Translations under genes and position numbers: made by a program
Part shown: in pieces, positions 28,333 to 36,910 of the stretch
Position numbering within the stretch: position 1 is the first letter of the stretch
Layout: each line of letters begins with the position of its first letter
Assembly (NCBI GenBank): GCA_004143945.1
Contig: SEHB01000014.1
Span: forward strand, 1 to 37,709
From: Lysobacteraceae bacterium
GTDB lineage: Bacteria; Pseudomonadota; Gammaproteobacteria; Xanthomonadales; Rhodanobacteraceae
Reading direction: 5' to 3'
DNA length: 37,709 bases
Notes under the pieces: model-generated
Told to the model about the DNA's origin: nothing
Databases searched by the model: none
The model's input: the letters and a program-made list of their open reading frames with translations, nothing else

Positions 28333-30216
28333 ATGGACCAGGTCAAACAGTCCGGCAGCGCGCGTTCGCGCCTTCTCGCCTTGTGCGTCGGCGCGGTCGG
28401 CGTCGTCTACGGCGACATCGGCACGAGCCCGCTCTACGCGTTCCGCCAGGCGTTCGGAGAGCATGGCGTCGCGGTACGCACCGAGAACATCTACGGCGTG
28501 CTGTCGCTGATCTTCTGGTCACTGGTACTGGTGGTGTCGGTCAAGTACGCGACCTTCATCCTGCGCGCCGACAACAAGGGCGAAGGCGGGATCATGGCGC
28601 TGATGGCGCTCGCGCAGCGCGGCGTCGAAAGCCGGCGCACGCGCTGGGTGCTGATGGTGATCGGCCTGTTCGGCGCGGCGCTGTTCTTCGGCGACGGCGT
28701 GGTGACCCCCGCGATCTCGGTGCTGTCGGCGGTCGAGGGCATCGAGGTCGTCGCGCCCGCGGCGCATCCGTGGATCGTGCCGCTCACGGTCGTGATCCTG
28801 CTCGGCCTGTTCGCGATACAGAAACACGGCACCAGCCGCGTCGGGCCGCTGTTCGCGCCGGTCACGATCGTCTGGTTCCTCACGCTCGGCGTGTTCGGCC
28901 TGCTCGGCATCCTGCGCGAGCCCGACGTGCTGTACGCGCTGAGCCCGCATCACGCGGTGATGTTCTTCGTGCACAACGGAAAGTTCGCGGTATTCGCGAT
29001 GGGCGCGGTGGTGCTCGCGATCACCGGCGCCGAGGCGCTCTACACCGACATGGGCCACTTCGGGCGCAAGCCGATCCGGCTGGTCTGGTTCTTCCTGGTG
29101 TCGCCATGCCTCGTTCTGAATTACTTCGGGCAGGGCGCGCTCGTGCTCGACGATCCGTCGGCCGCGGCGAATCCGTTCTACCTGCTGGTGCCCAAGCCGC
29201 TGTTGATCCCGATGATCGTGCTCGCGACGATGGCGACGATCGTCGCTTCGCAGGCCGTGATCTCGGGTGCGTTCTCGATGACGCGCCAGGCGATGCAGCT
29301 CGGCTACCTGCCGCGCATGCGCGTGCAGCACACCTCGAAGGAAACGATCGGCCAGATCTTCCTGCCGTGGGTCAACCGCATCCTGCTGGTGCTGACGATC
29401 GCGGCGGTGCTCGGATTCCGCTCCTCGCAGAACCTCGTCGCGGCCTACGGCCTCGCGGTCGTCGGCACCATGCTCATGAACACGCTGCTGGTGGTGGTGG
29501 TCGCGCGCCGCATCTGGCGCTGGAACCTTGCGCGCGTGGTGCTCGCGGGCACGCTGTTCCTCGGCATCGACCTCGTGCTGCTGCTCGCGGTGGCCGACAA
29601 GATCGAATACGGCGGCTGGTTCCCGCTCGCGCTCGGCCTGCTCGTGTTCACGCTGATGACGACCTGGCGCCGCGGCCGCGAGCTCGTGATGCGCGAAATC
29701 CGTCGCGGCGGACTCGCGCTCGAGCCTTTCATCACCTCGATCCTCGCGCACCCGCCGCTGCGCGTGCCGGGCACCGCGGTGTTCATGACCGCCAACGAGA
29801 GCGGCGTTCCGAATGCGATGCTGCACAACCTCAAGCACAACAAGGTGCTGCACGAGCGCAACGTGATCCTCACGGTGGAGATCGTCGAGACGCCACTCGC
29901 CGAGGACGACGAGCGCGTCGCGGTCAATGCGCTCGGCGACGGCTTCTACGCGGTGCTGCTGCGCTTCGGTTTCGCCGAGGACCCGAACGTGCCGGCCGTG
30001 CTCGCGGGCATCGGTGCCTGCGGCCTCCCGTTCGACATGATGGACACGACGTTCTTCCTCAGCCGCGAAAGCATCGTCGCGGTCGACCGCCCTGGCATGG
30101 CGCTCTGGCGCGACAAGCTGTTCGCCTTCATGCAGCGCAATGCGATCCCCGCGACCGCGTTCTTCCAGATCCCCGGCAACCGGCTCATCGAGCTGGGCAC
30201 GCAGGTGGAGATCTGA
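28333..30216 (+). CDS. kup: Low-affinity potassium transporter Kup
   Basis: A 627-residue membrane protein (E. coli Kup 622). Family motifs: GVVYGDIGTSPLYAFRQAF near residue 25, KYATFILRADNKGEGGIMAL, FGAALFFGDGVVTPAISVLSAVEGIEV, ALYTDMGHFGRKPIRLVWF. About twelve membrane segments occupy residues 15-440; the last 190 residues are cytoplasmic. It imports K+ with protons. Start is ATG 28333. It lies between ruvA and ruvB on the same strand, 22 bases after ruvA, so it may be read with the recombination genes. Confidence 0.95.
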   Translation: MDQVKQSGSARSRLLALCVGAVGVVYGDIGTSPLYAFRQAFGEHGVAVRTENIYGVLSLIFWSLVLVVSVKYATFILRADNKGEGGIMALMALAQRGVESRRTRWVLMVIGLFGAALFFGDGVVTPAISVLSAVEGIEVVAPAAHPWIVPLTVVILLGLFAIQKHGTSRVGPLFAPVTIVWFLTLGVFGLLGILREPDVLYALSPHHAVMFFVHNGKFAVFAMGAVVLAITGAEALYTDMGHFGRKPIRLVWFFLVSPCLVLNYFGQGALVLDDPSAAANPFYLLVPKPLLIPMIVLATMATIVASQAVISGAFSMTRQAMQLGYLPRMRVQHTSKETIGQIFLPWVNRILLVLTIAAVLGFRSSQNLVAAYGLAVVGTMLMNTLLVVVVARRIWRWNLARVVLAGTLFLGIDLVLLLAVADKIEYGGWFPLALGLLVFTLMTTWRRGRELVMREIRRGGLALEPFITSILAHPPLRVPGTAVFMTANESGVPNAMLHNLKHNKVLHERNVILTVEIVETPLAEDDERVAVNALGDGFYAVLLRFGFAEDPNVPAVLAGIGACGLPFDMMDTTFFLSRESIVAVDRPGMALWRDKLFAFMQRNAIPATAFFQIPGNRLIELGTQVEI

Positions 30217-30219
30217 CGG

Positions 30220-30377
30220 CGGGGAACAGGGAATGGGGAAGAGGGCATGGCAGGAGCGCAATGCAACCATATGAATGGTTGCTGCGCGACGTGCGCCGCG
30301 TCGCTACCGTGGGCCAGCAAAGGCGACGATAATCCGGCTGTTGACCATTCCCCATTCCCCCAATTCGCCATTCCCAT
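30220..30377. repeat. Heptamer-armed inverted element, copy 2
   Basis: The G-rich left arm (30220-30243: GGGGAACAGGGAATGGGGAA) begins right after the kup stop; the C-rich right arm (30347-30377) contains CCATTCCCCATTCCCC and ends 6 bases before the ruvB ATG. The right shoulder CCGGCTGTTGACCATTCCCC resembles copy 1. The middle includes a short hairpin, AACCAT/ATGGTT around ATGA (30267-30282). Confidence 0.82.
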
Positions 30378-30383
30378 CTTGAA

Positions 30384-31448
30384 ATGGACCGCCTCACCTC
30401 CGCCAGCGCCACCCGCGAGGACGATGTCGCCGAGGCGACGATCCGTCCGCAGCGGCTGGCCGAGTACCTCGGGCAGCCGGTCGTGCGCGAGCAGCTCGGC
30501 ATCGCGATCGAGGCGGCGCGGCGGCGAGGCGGGGCGCTCGACCATGTGCTGATCTTCGGCCCGCCGGGCCTCGGCAAGACCACGCTCTCGCACGTGATCG
30601 CGAACGAGCTCGGCGTGAACCTGCGTTCGACCTCGGGGCCGGTGCTCGAGCGACCCGGCGATCTCGCGGCGCTGCTGACGAACCTGCAGCCGCGCGACGT
30701 GCTCTTCGTCGACGAGATCCACAGGCTTTCGCCGATCGTCGAGGAAGTGCTGTACCCGGCGCTCGAGGATTTCCAGATCGACATCATGATCGGCGAGGGC
30801 CCGGCCGCGCGCTCGATCAAGCTCGACTTGCCGCCTTTCACGCTGATCGGCGCGACCACGCGCGCCGGACTCCTGACCGCACCGCTGCGCGACCGCTTCG
30901 GCATCGTGCAGCGGCTGGAGTTCTACAGTCCGCTCGAACTCGCCGCGATCGTGCGGCGCGCCGCGCGCATCCTCGACATCGGCTGCGACGCCGACGGCGC
31001 CGGCGAGATCGCCCGGCGTTCGCGCGGAACGCCGCGCATCGCGAACCGGTTGCTGCGCCGCGTGCGCGACTACGCCGAGATCCGCGCCAACGGAACCATC
31101 ACGCGCGATGTCGCGTCGGCCGCGCTCGAGATGCTCAAGGTCGACGGCGAAGGCTTCGACGCACTCGATCGCCGCCTGCTCACGATGATCATCGAGAACT
31201 TCGAAGGCGGCCCGGTCGGCGTGGAATCGCTCGCGGCCGCGCTCAGCGAGGAACGCGGCACGATCGAAGACGTGATCGAACCCTACCTGATCCAGCAGGG
31301 CTACCTCGTGCGCACCGCGCGTGGCCGCATGGTCACCGCGAAATGCTGGCGCCACTTCGGCTTCGCGCCGCCCAGGCGGCCGCAGGATCTGTTCCAGGGC
31401 GCGGAATCGGGAATTGGCGGGGAATCGGGAACAGGGAATGGGGAATAG
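30384..31448 (+). CDS. ruvB: Holliday junction DNA helicase RuvB
   Basis: A 354-residue AAA+ motor. [18 protein letters not shown], Walker [14 protein letters not shown] (about residue 58), Walker [12 protein letters not shown], sensor 1 [20 protein letters not shown] and the C-terminal winged helix ending [16 protein letters not shown] are all present. It drives branch migration with RuvA. The usual family ends close to residue 338; the final 16 residues ([16 protein letters not shown]) and the TAG stop are translated from the GGGAATC/GGGAATG heptamers of element copy 3. No ribosome site is visible before ATG 30384, which follows the C-rich arm of copy 2. ruvB is thus squeezed between two such elements. 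Confidence 0.95.
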   Translation: MDRLTSASATREDDVAEATIRPQRLAEYLGQPVVREQLGIAIEAARRRGGALDHVLIFGPPGLGKTTLSHVIANELGVNLRSTSGPVLERPGDLAALLTNLQPRDVLFVDEIHRLSPIVEEVLYPALEDFQIDIMIGEGPAARSIKLDLPPFTLIGATTRAGLLTAPLRDRFGIVQRLEFYSPLELAAIVRRAARILDIGCDADGAGEIARRSRGTPRIANRLLRRVRDYAEIRANGTITRDVASAALEMLKVDGEGFDALDRRLLTMIIENFEGGPVGVESLAAALSEERGTIEDVIEPYLIQQGYLVRTARGRMVTAKCWRHFGFAPPRRPQDLFQGAESGIGGESGTGNGE

Positions 31449-31532
31449 TCAGAGCGGTCCACCGGGGTCGCGACTGGGTTGCGGGATCGGAAAGGCTTCA
31501 AACCACTCCCGATTCCCCATTCCCGATTCCCG
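31402..31532. repeat. Heptamer-armed inverted element, copy 3, at the ruvB/ybgC junction
   Basis: The left arm (31402-31447) has five G runs separated by AATTGGC, AATC, AACA and AAT and codes for the end of RuvB. The right arm (31505-31532) is CTCCCGATTCCCCATTCCCG-like and runs straight into the conserved part of ybgC. The shoulder GGCTTCAAACCACTCCC is a diverged form of that in copies 1 and 2. Confidence 0.82.
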
Positions 31533-31938
31533 GCCTTCCTTCGCGTGGCCCTGCCGCGTCTACTGGGAAGACACCGACGCGGGTGGAGTCGTCTATCATG
31601 CGCGTTACCTGCATTTCCTCGAGCGTGCGCGCACGGAGTGGTTTCGTGCGGGCGGCTGCGGCCAGCAGGCGCTGCGCGAGGCGCATGGCGTCGTGTTCGT
31701 CGTGCATCGCATCGAGATCGGGTTCAATGCGCCGGCACGGCTCGACGACCTGCTCGAAGCGACGGTCGACCTCGACGAATGCCGCAGCGCGAGTTTCATC
31801 GTGCGCCAGCTGGTGCGGCGTGAACCCGAGCCGCGACCGCTGGTCGAAGCGCGGGTTCGCATTGCCTGCGTAGACGCCGGAACGTTCAAGCCCCGTCCCA
31901 TCCCGACCACCCTCCTGCAAGGGATTTCCCCTCGATGA
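31438..31938 (+). CDS. ybgC: Tol-Pal-associated acyl-CoA thioesterase YbgC, start displaced
   Basis: A hot-dog-fold thioesterase. The conserved protein begins [26 protein letters not shown]; the aspartate in EDTDAGG (D47 from the start used) is the catalytic residue of the family, and [11 protein letters not shown] follows. It acts on acyl-CoA/acyl-ACP and is the usual first gene of the tol-pal operon. The only ATG in frame close by is 31438, inside the repeat arm and overlapping ruvB by 11 bases. From it the product has 166 residues, of which about 34 at the N-terminus (MGNSQSG...FPIPDSRPS) are translated repeat. No GTG or TTG lies between, so the true start is either this ATG or an ATT/CTG. 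The stop overlaps tolQ (ATGA). Confidence 0.85.
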   Translation: MGNSQSGPPGSRLGCGIGKASNHSRFPIPDSRPSFAWPCRVYWEDTDAGGVVYHARYLHFLERARTEWFRAGGCGQQALREAHGVVFVVHRIEIGFNAPARLDDLLEATVDLDECRSASFIVRQLVRREPEPRPLVEARVRIACVDAGTFKPRPIPTTLLQGISPR

Positions 31939-32615
31939 ATTCGGAACTCAACGTCCTCGGCCTGGTGCTCGGCGCGAGCGTGCCGGTCAAGCTCGTGCTC
32001 GGCATCCTGATCGTGTTCTCGGTCGCTTCGTGGTTCATCATCTTCCGCAAGAAGGCACTGATCGACCGCGCCAATGCGAGTGCCGACGAATTCGAGGAGC
32101 GCTTCTGGTCCGGCGCCGACCTCGCCGGCCTGTTCAAGGACGTCAGCGCCGCAGACGAGCGCATCACCGGCAGCGCCGCGATCTTCGAAGCGGGTTTCCG
32201 CGAGTTCGCGCGCCTGCGCCAGCGCCGCGGCGTGGATTCGCGCACCTTGCTCGAAGGCGCGCAGCGCGCGATGCGCGTCGCGTCCACGCGCGAGGTCGAG
32301 CGCCTCGAGCACAGCCTCGAGTTCCTCGCCAACGTCGGCTCGATCAGCCCCTACGTCGGTCTGTTCGGCACCGTCTGGGGCATCATGATCGCGTTCCAGG
32401 GCCTCGCGAACGTCAAGGAAGCGACGATCGCGATGGTCGCGCCCGGCATCTCCGAAGCGCTGATCGCGACCGCGATGGGCCTGTTCGCCGCGATCCCCGC
32501 GGTGTGGGCCTACAACCGCTACTCCACGCGCCTCGAACGCATCGCGATGCGCTACGACACGTTCGTCGAGGAGTTCTCCTCGATCCTCGCGCGCCAAGCG
32601 CACGTGGAGGATTGA
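31935..32615 (+). CDS. tolQ: Tol-Pal proton channel subunit TolQ
   Basis: A 226-residue inner-membrane protein of the ExbB/TolQ/MotA family with three membrane helices (about 15-37, 135-158 and 170-192). Conserved ELEHSLEFLANVGSISPYVGLFGTVWGIMIAF-type region (quoted loosely) contains the GLFGTVWG motif, and ISEALIATAMGLFAAIPAVWAYN-type helix 3 follows. With TolR it turns proton flow into TolA movement during outer-membrane constriction. ATG 31935 overlaps the ybgC stop by 4 bases. Confidence 0.96.
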   Translation: MNSELNVLGLVLGASVPVKLVLGILIVFSVASWFIIFRKKALIDRANASADEFEERFWSGADLAGLFKDVSAADERITGSAAIFEAGFREFARLRQRRGVDSRTLLEGAQRAMRVASTREVERLEHSLEFLANVGSISPYVGLFGTVWGIMIAFQGLANVKEATIAMVAPGISEALIATAMGLFAAIPAVWAYNRYSTRLERIAMRYDTFVEEFSSILARQAHVED

Positions 32616-32721
32616 GCGCTGCGGGCCGAGGGCTGACAAGCCGCGCCCGAACCCCTGTCGTCAACGCGAGACGTTCAAGCAGTCGCATCACTTCTTTCCG
32701 GCACCCAGCGCCCACGTCCCC

Positions 32722-32757
32722 GCCCTCAGCCCTCCGCCCTCAGCCCTCAGCCCTCAG
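32722..32757 (+). repeat. GCCCTCA heptamer array before tolR
   Basis: Five tandem units (GCCCTCA, GCCCTCC, then three GCCCTCA) end at 32756-32757, and the tolR ATG follows at 32764. It makes the tolQ-tolR gap unusually long (148 bases); I see no gene in it. Confidence 0.9.
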
Positions 32758-32763
32758 AAACCC

Positions 32764-33207
32764 ATGTCCCTTCGTCGCCACAAGCGCAAACTCAAGGCCG
32801 AGATCAACGTCGTTCCGTACATCGACGTGATGCTCGTGCTGCTGATCATCTTCATGGTGACCGCGCCGCTGATGAACCTCGGCGTCGACATCGAGCTGCC
32901 GCAGTCGGCCGCGAAGTCGATCCAGAACGACAAGGAGCCCGCGGTCGTGAGCGTCGACCAGGACGGCAAGCTGTTCCTCACGCTCGGTGCCGGTGAGCGC
33001 GAGGAGATCGAAGCCGAGGCACTGGTCAACAAGGTTTCAGCTTTCGTGAAGGAAAATCCGCAGCTGCCCGTGCTGGTGGCCGGCGACCAGCGCGCCGACT
33101 ACGGGAAGATCTACCAGGCCATGGTGCTGCTGCAGTCCGCCGGCGTGCCCAAGGTCGGGCTCATGAGCCAGCCACTGCAGGAACAACCCGCGGGCCGGGC
33201 GCGCTGA
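32764..33207 (+). CDS. tolR: Tol-Pal proton channel subunit TolR
   Basis: A 147-residue ExbD/TolR protein: basic N-terminus (MSLRRHKRKLKAEINVVPYI), a single membrane helix (about 19-40) with the proton-carrying aspartate D21 in PYIDVMLVLLIIFMV, then a periplasmic domain (VSVDQDGKLFL, VLVAGDQRADYGKIYQAMVLLQSAG). It partners TolQ. Start is ATG 32764, immediately after a heptamer array, with no ribosome site in the usual place. tolA starts 5 bases after its stop. Confidence 0.96.
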   Translation: MSLRRHKRKLKAEINVVPYIDVMLVLLIIFMVTAPLMNLGVDIELPQSAAKSIQNDKEPAVVSVDQDGKLFLTLGAGEREEIEAEALVNKVSAFVKENPQLPVLVAGDQRADYGKIYQAMVLLQSAGVPKVGLMSQPLQEQPAGRAR

Positions 33208-33211
33208 GCGG

Positions 33212-34084
33212 ATGGAGAGCTTCGCCGACAAGCTGCGTGCATTCGCGTTCGCACTCGGCCTTCACCTCGCCTGCATCCTCGCGTTGCTGGCGGGCCTGTG
33301 GTGGACGCACGAGACGCGCACGGTGGTGATGCCGGGCCCGGTGATCGAGGCGTCGCTGGTGGGACCGACCGCCGCACCCAAGCCGCGCAGCGGACGTGCG
33401 AAACCGGCACCCGCCAAGCCGCCGAAACCCGAGCCGCCCAAACCCGCGGCCGAACCGCCGCGGCCGCCGCCGACCGAGGTGCTGCGCCAGGACACGGTCG
33501 AGCGGGAGAAGGTCGCGGCGCTCGCGCAGGAAAAGGCGGCGCAGGAGCAGCGCGAGCAGGAAGAGCGCATCCGGCAGGAGCAGGTCGAACTCGAGCAGGA
33601 GCAGCAACGCAAGCTCGCCGAGCAGCGCAAGCAGCTCGATGAGATCCGCAAGCAGCGCGCGGACGCCGAGCGCAAGGCGAACATCGAGCGCGAGCGGCTC
33701 GCGCAGCTCGAGGATCGCAACCGCGAGAAGGCCGAGGCGCAGGCAGCGGCGGAGACCGAACAGGAGGCGCCGCAGGCGCGCACCGGCGCGGGAGGGGCGG
33801 ATGACAGCCTCGCCGCGCGGTACGCGGCGGCGATCCAGGCCGCCGTGACGGACAACTGGAACCGGCCCGAATCGGCGACGGCGGGGCTGCGATGCGTGCT
33901 GCGCATCGCGCAGATCCCGGGCGGTGAGGTGATCAGTGTCACGGTCGGTTCACCCTGCAATGCCGATCCTGTCACGCGCAATTCGATCGAGCAGGCGGTG
34001 ATGAAGGCCGCGCCGCTGCCGTACGAGGGGTTCCAGGACGTGTTCCAGCGCAACATCAATTTCAATTTCCGCTACGACGGATAG
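33212..34084 (+). CDS. tolA: Cell-envelope integrity protein TolA
   Basis: A 290-residue protein. Membrane anchor about 10-31 (AFALGLHLACILALLAGLWW) including the SHLxxH-like HL contact to TolQR, a Pro/Lys-rich segment (55-90), a long charged alpha-helical rod (about 90-190; repeated EQ/ER/KA heptads) and a C-terminal domain (200-290: YAAAIQAAVTDNWNRP, CVLRIAQIPGGEVISV, NSIEQAVMKAAPLPYE). The last domain reaches Pal and TolB at the outer membrane. Four bases separate it from tolR and seven from tolB. Confidence 0.94.
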   Translation: MESFADKLRAFAFALGLHLACILALLAGLWWTHETRTVVMPGPVIEASLVGPTAAPKPRSGRAKPAPAKPPKPEPPKPAAEPPRPPPTEVLRQDTVEREKVAALAQEKAAQEQREQEERIRQEQVELEQEQQRKLAEQRKQLDEIRKQRADAERKANIERERLAQLEDRNREKAEAQAAAETEQEAPQARTGAGGADDSLAARYAAAIQAAVTDNWNRPESATAGLRCVLRIAQIPGGEVISVTVGSPCNADPVTRNSIEQAVMKAAPLPYEGFQDVFQRNINFNFRYDG

Positions 34085-34091
34085 GGCAGCC

Positions 34092-35408
34092 ATGACGATG
34101 AGTGGACTCGTGAATCGCCTCCTGCTGGTGTTCGTGCTCGGCCTTTCCGGCCAGTCCGCGTTCGCGCAGGGGCTCGACATCGACATCGTCAACGGCACCG
34201 CGACCGCGCTGCCGGTCGCGGTGGTGCCATTCGGCTTCGAAGGCGCAGGGTTGCCGCCGGAAGCCAACCCCGGCGAGATCGTGCGCGCCGACCTCGCGCG
34301 TTCGGGCCAGTTCCGCACGCTGCCGCAGGGCAGCGTGGTCGAATTCCCGACGCGCGAAAGCGAGGTCAAGTTCGCGACCTGGCGGCTGTTGCGCCAGGAC
34401 TACCTCGTGATCGGCCGCACCTCGGATGCCGGAGGCGGTGCCCTGCGCGTCGAGTTCGAGCTGTTCGACGTCGCGCGCCAGCAGCGCATCGCGGACGGCG
34501 CGATCAGCGGCGACCGCGCGGGCCTGCGCGACGTGGCGCACCAGGTCGCCGACATCGTGTACGAGAAGATCCTCGGCGTGCGCGGCGCGTTCTGGACGCG
34601 CATCGCGTACATCACCGCGAGCGGCACGCCGCCGAACATGCAGTACGCGCTGATGATCGCGGACTCGGACGGCTACAACCCGCAGGTGGTGGTGCGGTCG
34701 CGTGAAGCGCTGCTGTCGCCGAAGTGGTCGCCGGACGGCCGCCGCATCGCCTATGTCTCGTTCGAGAGCGGGAATTCCGCGATCTACGTGCAGGACCTCG
34801 GCACCGGCTCGCGCCAGGTCGTCTCGGCCAACCGCGGCATCAACAGCGCGCCGGCGTTCTCGCCGGATGGCGGGCGGCTCGTCGTGAGCCTGTCCAAGGG
34901 GGGCAATCCCGATCTGTACATGCTCGACCTGGCCACGCGCGGCACCACCCAGCTGACGCGGCATTTTTCGATCGACACCGAGCCGGTGTGGGCGCCGGAC
35001 GGCCAGACGATCTACTTCACGTCGGACCGCTCGGGCCGTCCGCAGATCTACCAGATGTCGCCGGGCGGGGGGGAGGCGTCGCGCGTGACCTTCGCGGGCC
35101 AGTACAACGCGAGCCCGAGCGTGGTCGACGCCAAGGGCGTGAAACTCGCAATGGTGCAGGGCAGCGGAAACGTGTATCGTATCGCGATACTCGACCGGAC
35201 GACCAACCAGAGCAACCTGGTATCGCCCGGCAGTCAGGACGAAGCCCCCAGTTTCGCGCCCAACGGAAGCATGCTGCTGTATGCCGCCAGCGAAGGATCG
35301 CGGGGCGTGCTGTATGCGGTGTCTGCCGACGGGCGCGTGCGTCAGCGGCTGGGGCTGGCCGAAGGTGATGTGCGTGAACCGTCGTGGGGTCCCTACCGGC
35401 AGCGCTGA
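34092..35408 (+). CDS. tolB: Tol-Pal periplasmic protein TolB
   Basis: A 438-residue periplasmic protein. Signal peptide to about residue 25 (LLLVFVLGLSGQSAFAQG); N-terminal alpha/beta domain with IDIVNGTATALPVAVVPFGF; then a six-bladed beta-propeller of PD40/WD-like repeats (SPKWSPDGRRIAYVSFE, APAFSPDGGRLVVSLSKGG, EPVWAPDGQTIYFTSDRSG). It binds Pal and is recruited by TolA. ATG 34092 is used; a second ATG at 34098 would also leave a valid signal peptide. Confidence 0.96.
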   Translation: MTMSGLVNRLLLVFVLGLSGQSAFAQGLDIDIVNGTATALPVAVVPFGFEGAGLPPEANPGEIVRADLARSGQFRTLPQGSVVEFPTRESEVKFATWRLLRQDYLVIGRTSDAGGGALRVEFELFDVARQQRIADGAISGDRAGLRDVAHQVADIVYEKILGVRGAFWTRIAYITASGTPPNMQYALMIADSDGYNPQVVVRSREALLSPKWSPDGRRIAYVSFESGNSAIYVQDLGTGSRQVVSANRGINSAPAFSPDGGRLVVSLSKGGNPDLYMLDLATRGTTQLTRHFSIDTEPVWAPDGQTIYFTSDRSGRPQIYQMSPGGGEASRVTFAGQYNASPSVVDAKGVKLAMVQGSGNVYRIAILDRTTNQSNLVSPGSQDEAPSFAPNGSMLLYAASEGSRGVLYAVSADGRVRQRLGLAEGDVREPSWGPYRQR

Positions 35409-35496
35409 GCGTGAGCCGTTCAGGAATCTCGCGTTATACATGCTGCTGCAATCCCGATTCCAACTCCAATCCTTAGACCCGTTGAAGGGGAACACC

Positions 35497-36006
35497 ATGA
35501 ACAATGCCGTTCGCATCGCGTTTTCCGTCCTGCTCGTCGCCGGCGTCAGCGCCTGTGCGAAGAAGGCCGTCAAGCCGGAAGCTGCGCCGGTCGACACCAC
35601 GCCGGTCGACACCACGCCGGTGGAGCAGGCTGGCCGCTACACGCGCGACAGCCTGGACACCGATTCGTGCCTGCGCCAGCGCGTCGTCTACTTCGACCTC
35701 GACCAGACCGACATCAAGTCCGAGTTCGCGGCGCAGATCGCCTGCCATGCCGAATACCTGCGCCAGTTCCCGGATGCGCGCGTGACGCTCGAAGGCAATG
35801 CGGACGAGCGCGGTTCGCGCGAGTACAACCTCGGCCTCGGCGAGCGTCGTGGCAACGCGGTGCAGGGCGCGCTGAGCGCGGCCGGTGGATCCTCCTCGCA
35901 GCTCGAAGTCGTCAGCTACGGCGAAGAGCGCCCGGTTTGCCGCGAGCACGGCGAGTCGTGCTGGGCGAAGAACCGTCGCGTCGAGATCGTCTACACCGCG
36001 AAGTAA
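35497..36006 (+). CDS. pal: Peptidoglycan-associated lipoprotein Pal
   Basis: A 169-residue lipoprotein: signal VLLVAGVSAC with lipidated C20, a short linker, and an OmpA-like peptidoglycan-binding domain (about 58-169) with VYFDLDQTDIKSEF, TLEGNADERGSREYNLGLGERR and KNRRVEIVY. It ties the outer membrane to peptidoglycan under control of TolB/TolA. AAGGGG before ATG 35497 is a good ribosome site. The linker holds a 15-base tandem duplication (PVDTT twice). The 88-base gap after tolB contains a faint seven-base CC periodicity (35451-35472) and TTATACAT (35433-35440), a possible extra promoter. Confidence 0.96.
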   Translation: MNNAVRIAFSVLLVAGVSACAKKAVKPEAAPVDTTPVDTTPVEQAGRYTRDSLDTDSCLRQRVVYFDLDQTDIKSEFAAQIACHAEYLRQFPDARVTLEGNADERGSREYNLGLGERRGNAVQGALSAAGGSSSQLEVVSYGEERPVCREHGESCWAKNRRVEIVYTAK

Positions 36007-36012
36007 GCGACG

Positions 36013-36897
36013 ATGACGCGCGTTTCGAACCGTGCGTTCACGACGGCAGCCCTCGTGGCTGCCGTCGTCGCGTGCGCGACCCCGGTGCAGGCGCAGCGCC
36101 TGTCGCTGGCCGAGCGCGTGGACCGGCTCGAGCAACAGCAGCAATCGGGTGGCGCAGTCGACCTCGTCAACCAGATCAACTCGCTGCAGTCGCAGGTGCA
36201 GGTGCTGCAGGGCAAGGTCGAAGAGCTGCAGCACGCGCTCGACCAGGCCACCCAGCGCAACCGTGACCAGTACGTCGACCTCGACTCGCGCCTCGCGCGC
36301 ATCGAAGGTGGCGCACCGGCCGCAGCCGCGCCCGGGGCCGCAGCCGCGGTGCCGACGCCGCAGCCGCCCGACATCGAACTCGGTGGCCCGGCCGGCACGC
36401 AGGCGCCCGTCGCATCGGCCCCGCCGTCGACGCCCGGCAACCTCACCGATGCCGATCGTGCCGCGATGCCGCCCGGTTCAGAGCCGCCGGCGCCCACGGG
36501 CGATCCGGCCGATGAATCGGCCGTCTACGGCGAGGCGTTCCAGGCGCTCAAGGACGGTCGCTATGCGGAATCCGCGCGTCGCTTCCAGTCCTTCATCGAT
36601 CGCTATCCGGACAGCACGCTGACGGCGAACGCGTATTACTGGCTCGGCGAGTCCTACTACGTCACCCAGAACTACGAGATCGCGGAGCAGTCGTTCCGGA
36701 CCTTGCTGCAGCGCTACCCGGACAGCCAGAAGGCCGCGGATGCGTTGCTGAAGACGGGTTACGCGCAGTACGAGATGAAGCAGTGGGACCAGGCCGAGGC
36801 CACCTTGAACCAGGTCCTGCAGCAGTATCCGGACACCACCGTCGCGCGCCTCGCCGAAGGCCGGCTGCGCGCGCTGCGACTGGAAGCGCGCCGCTGA
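36013..36897 (+). CDS. cpoB: Cell division coordinator CpoB (YbgF)
   Basis: A 294-residue periplasmic protein. Signal peptide to about 27 (ACATPVQAQ), an N-terminal trimerising coiled coil (30-95: LAERVDRLEQQQQ, LQSQVQVLQGKVEELQHAL), an Ala/Pro-rich linker (100-165), then three TPRs (about 175-290: YGEAFQALKDGRYAESARRF, AYYWLGESYYVTQNYEIAEQ, LLKTGYAQYEMKQWDQAEAT). CpoB links PBP1B activity to Tol-driven constriction. It starts 6 bases after pal, the standard end of the operon. Confidence 0.95.
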   Translation: MTRVSNRAFTTAALVAAVVACATPVQAQRLSLAERVDRLEQQQQSGGAVDLVNQINSLQSQVQVLQGKVEELQHALDQATQRNRDQYVDLDSRLARIEGGAPAAAAPGAAAAVPTPQPPDIELGGPAGTQAPVASAPPSTPGNLTDADRAAMPPGSEPPAPTGDPADESAVYGEAFQALKDGRYAESARRFQSFIDRYPDSTLTANAYYWLGESYYVTQNYEIAEQSFRTLLQRYPDSQKAADALLKTGYAQYEMKQWDQAEATLNQVLQQYPDTTVARLAEGRLRALRLEARR

Positions 36898-36910
36898 CGC
36901 GGCGCCCGTG

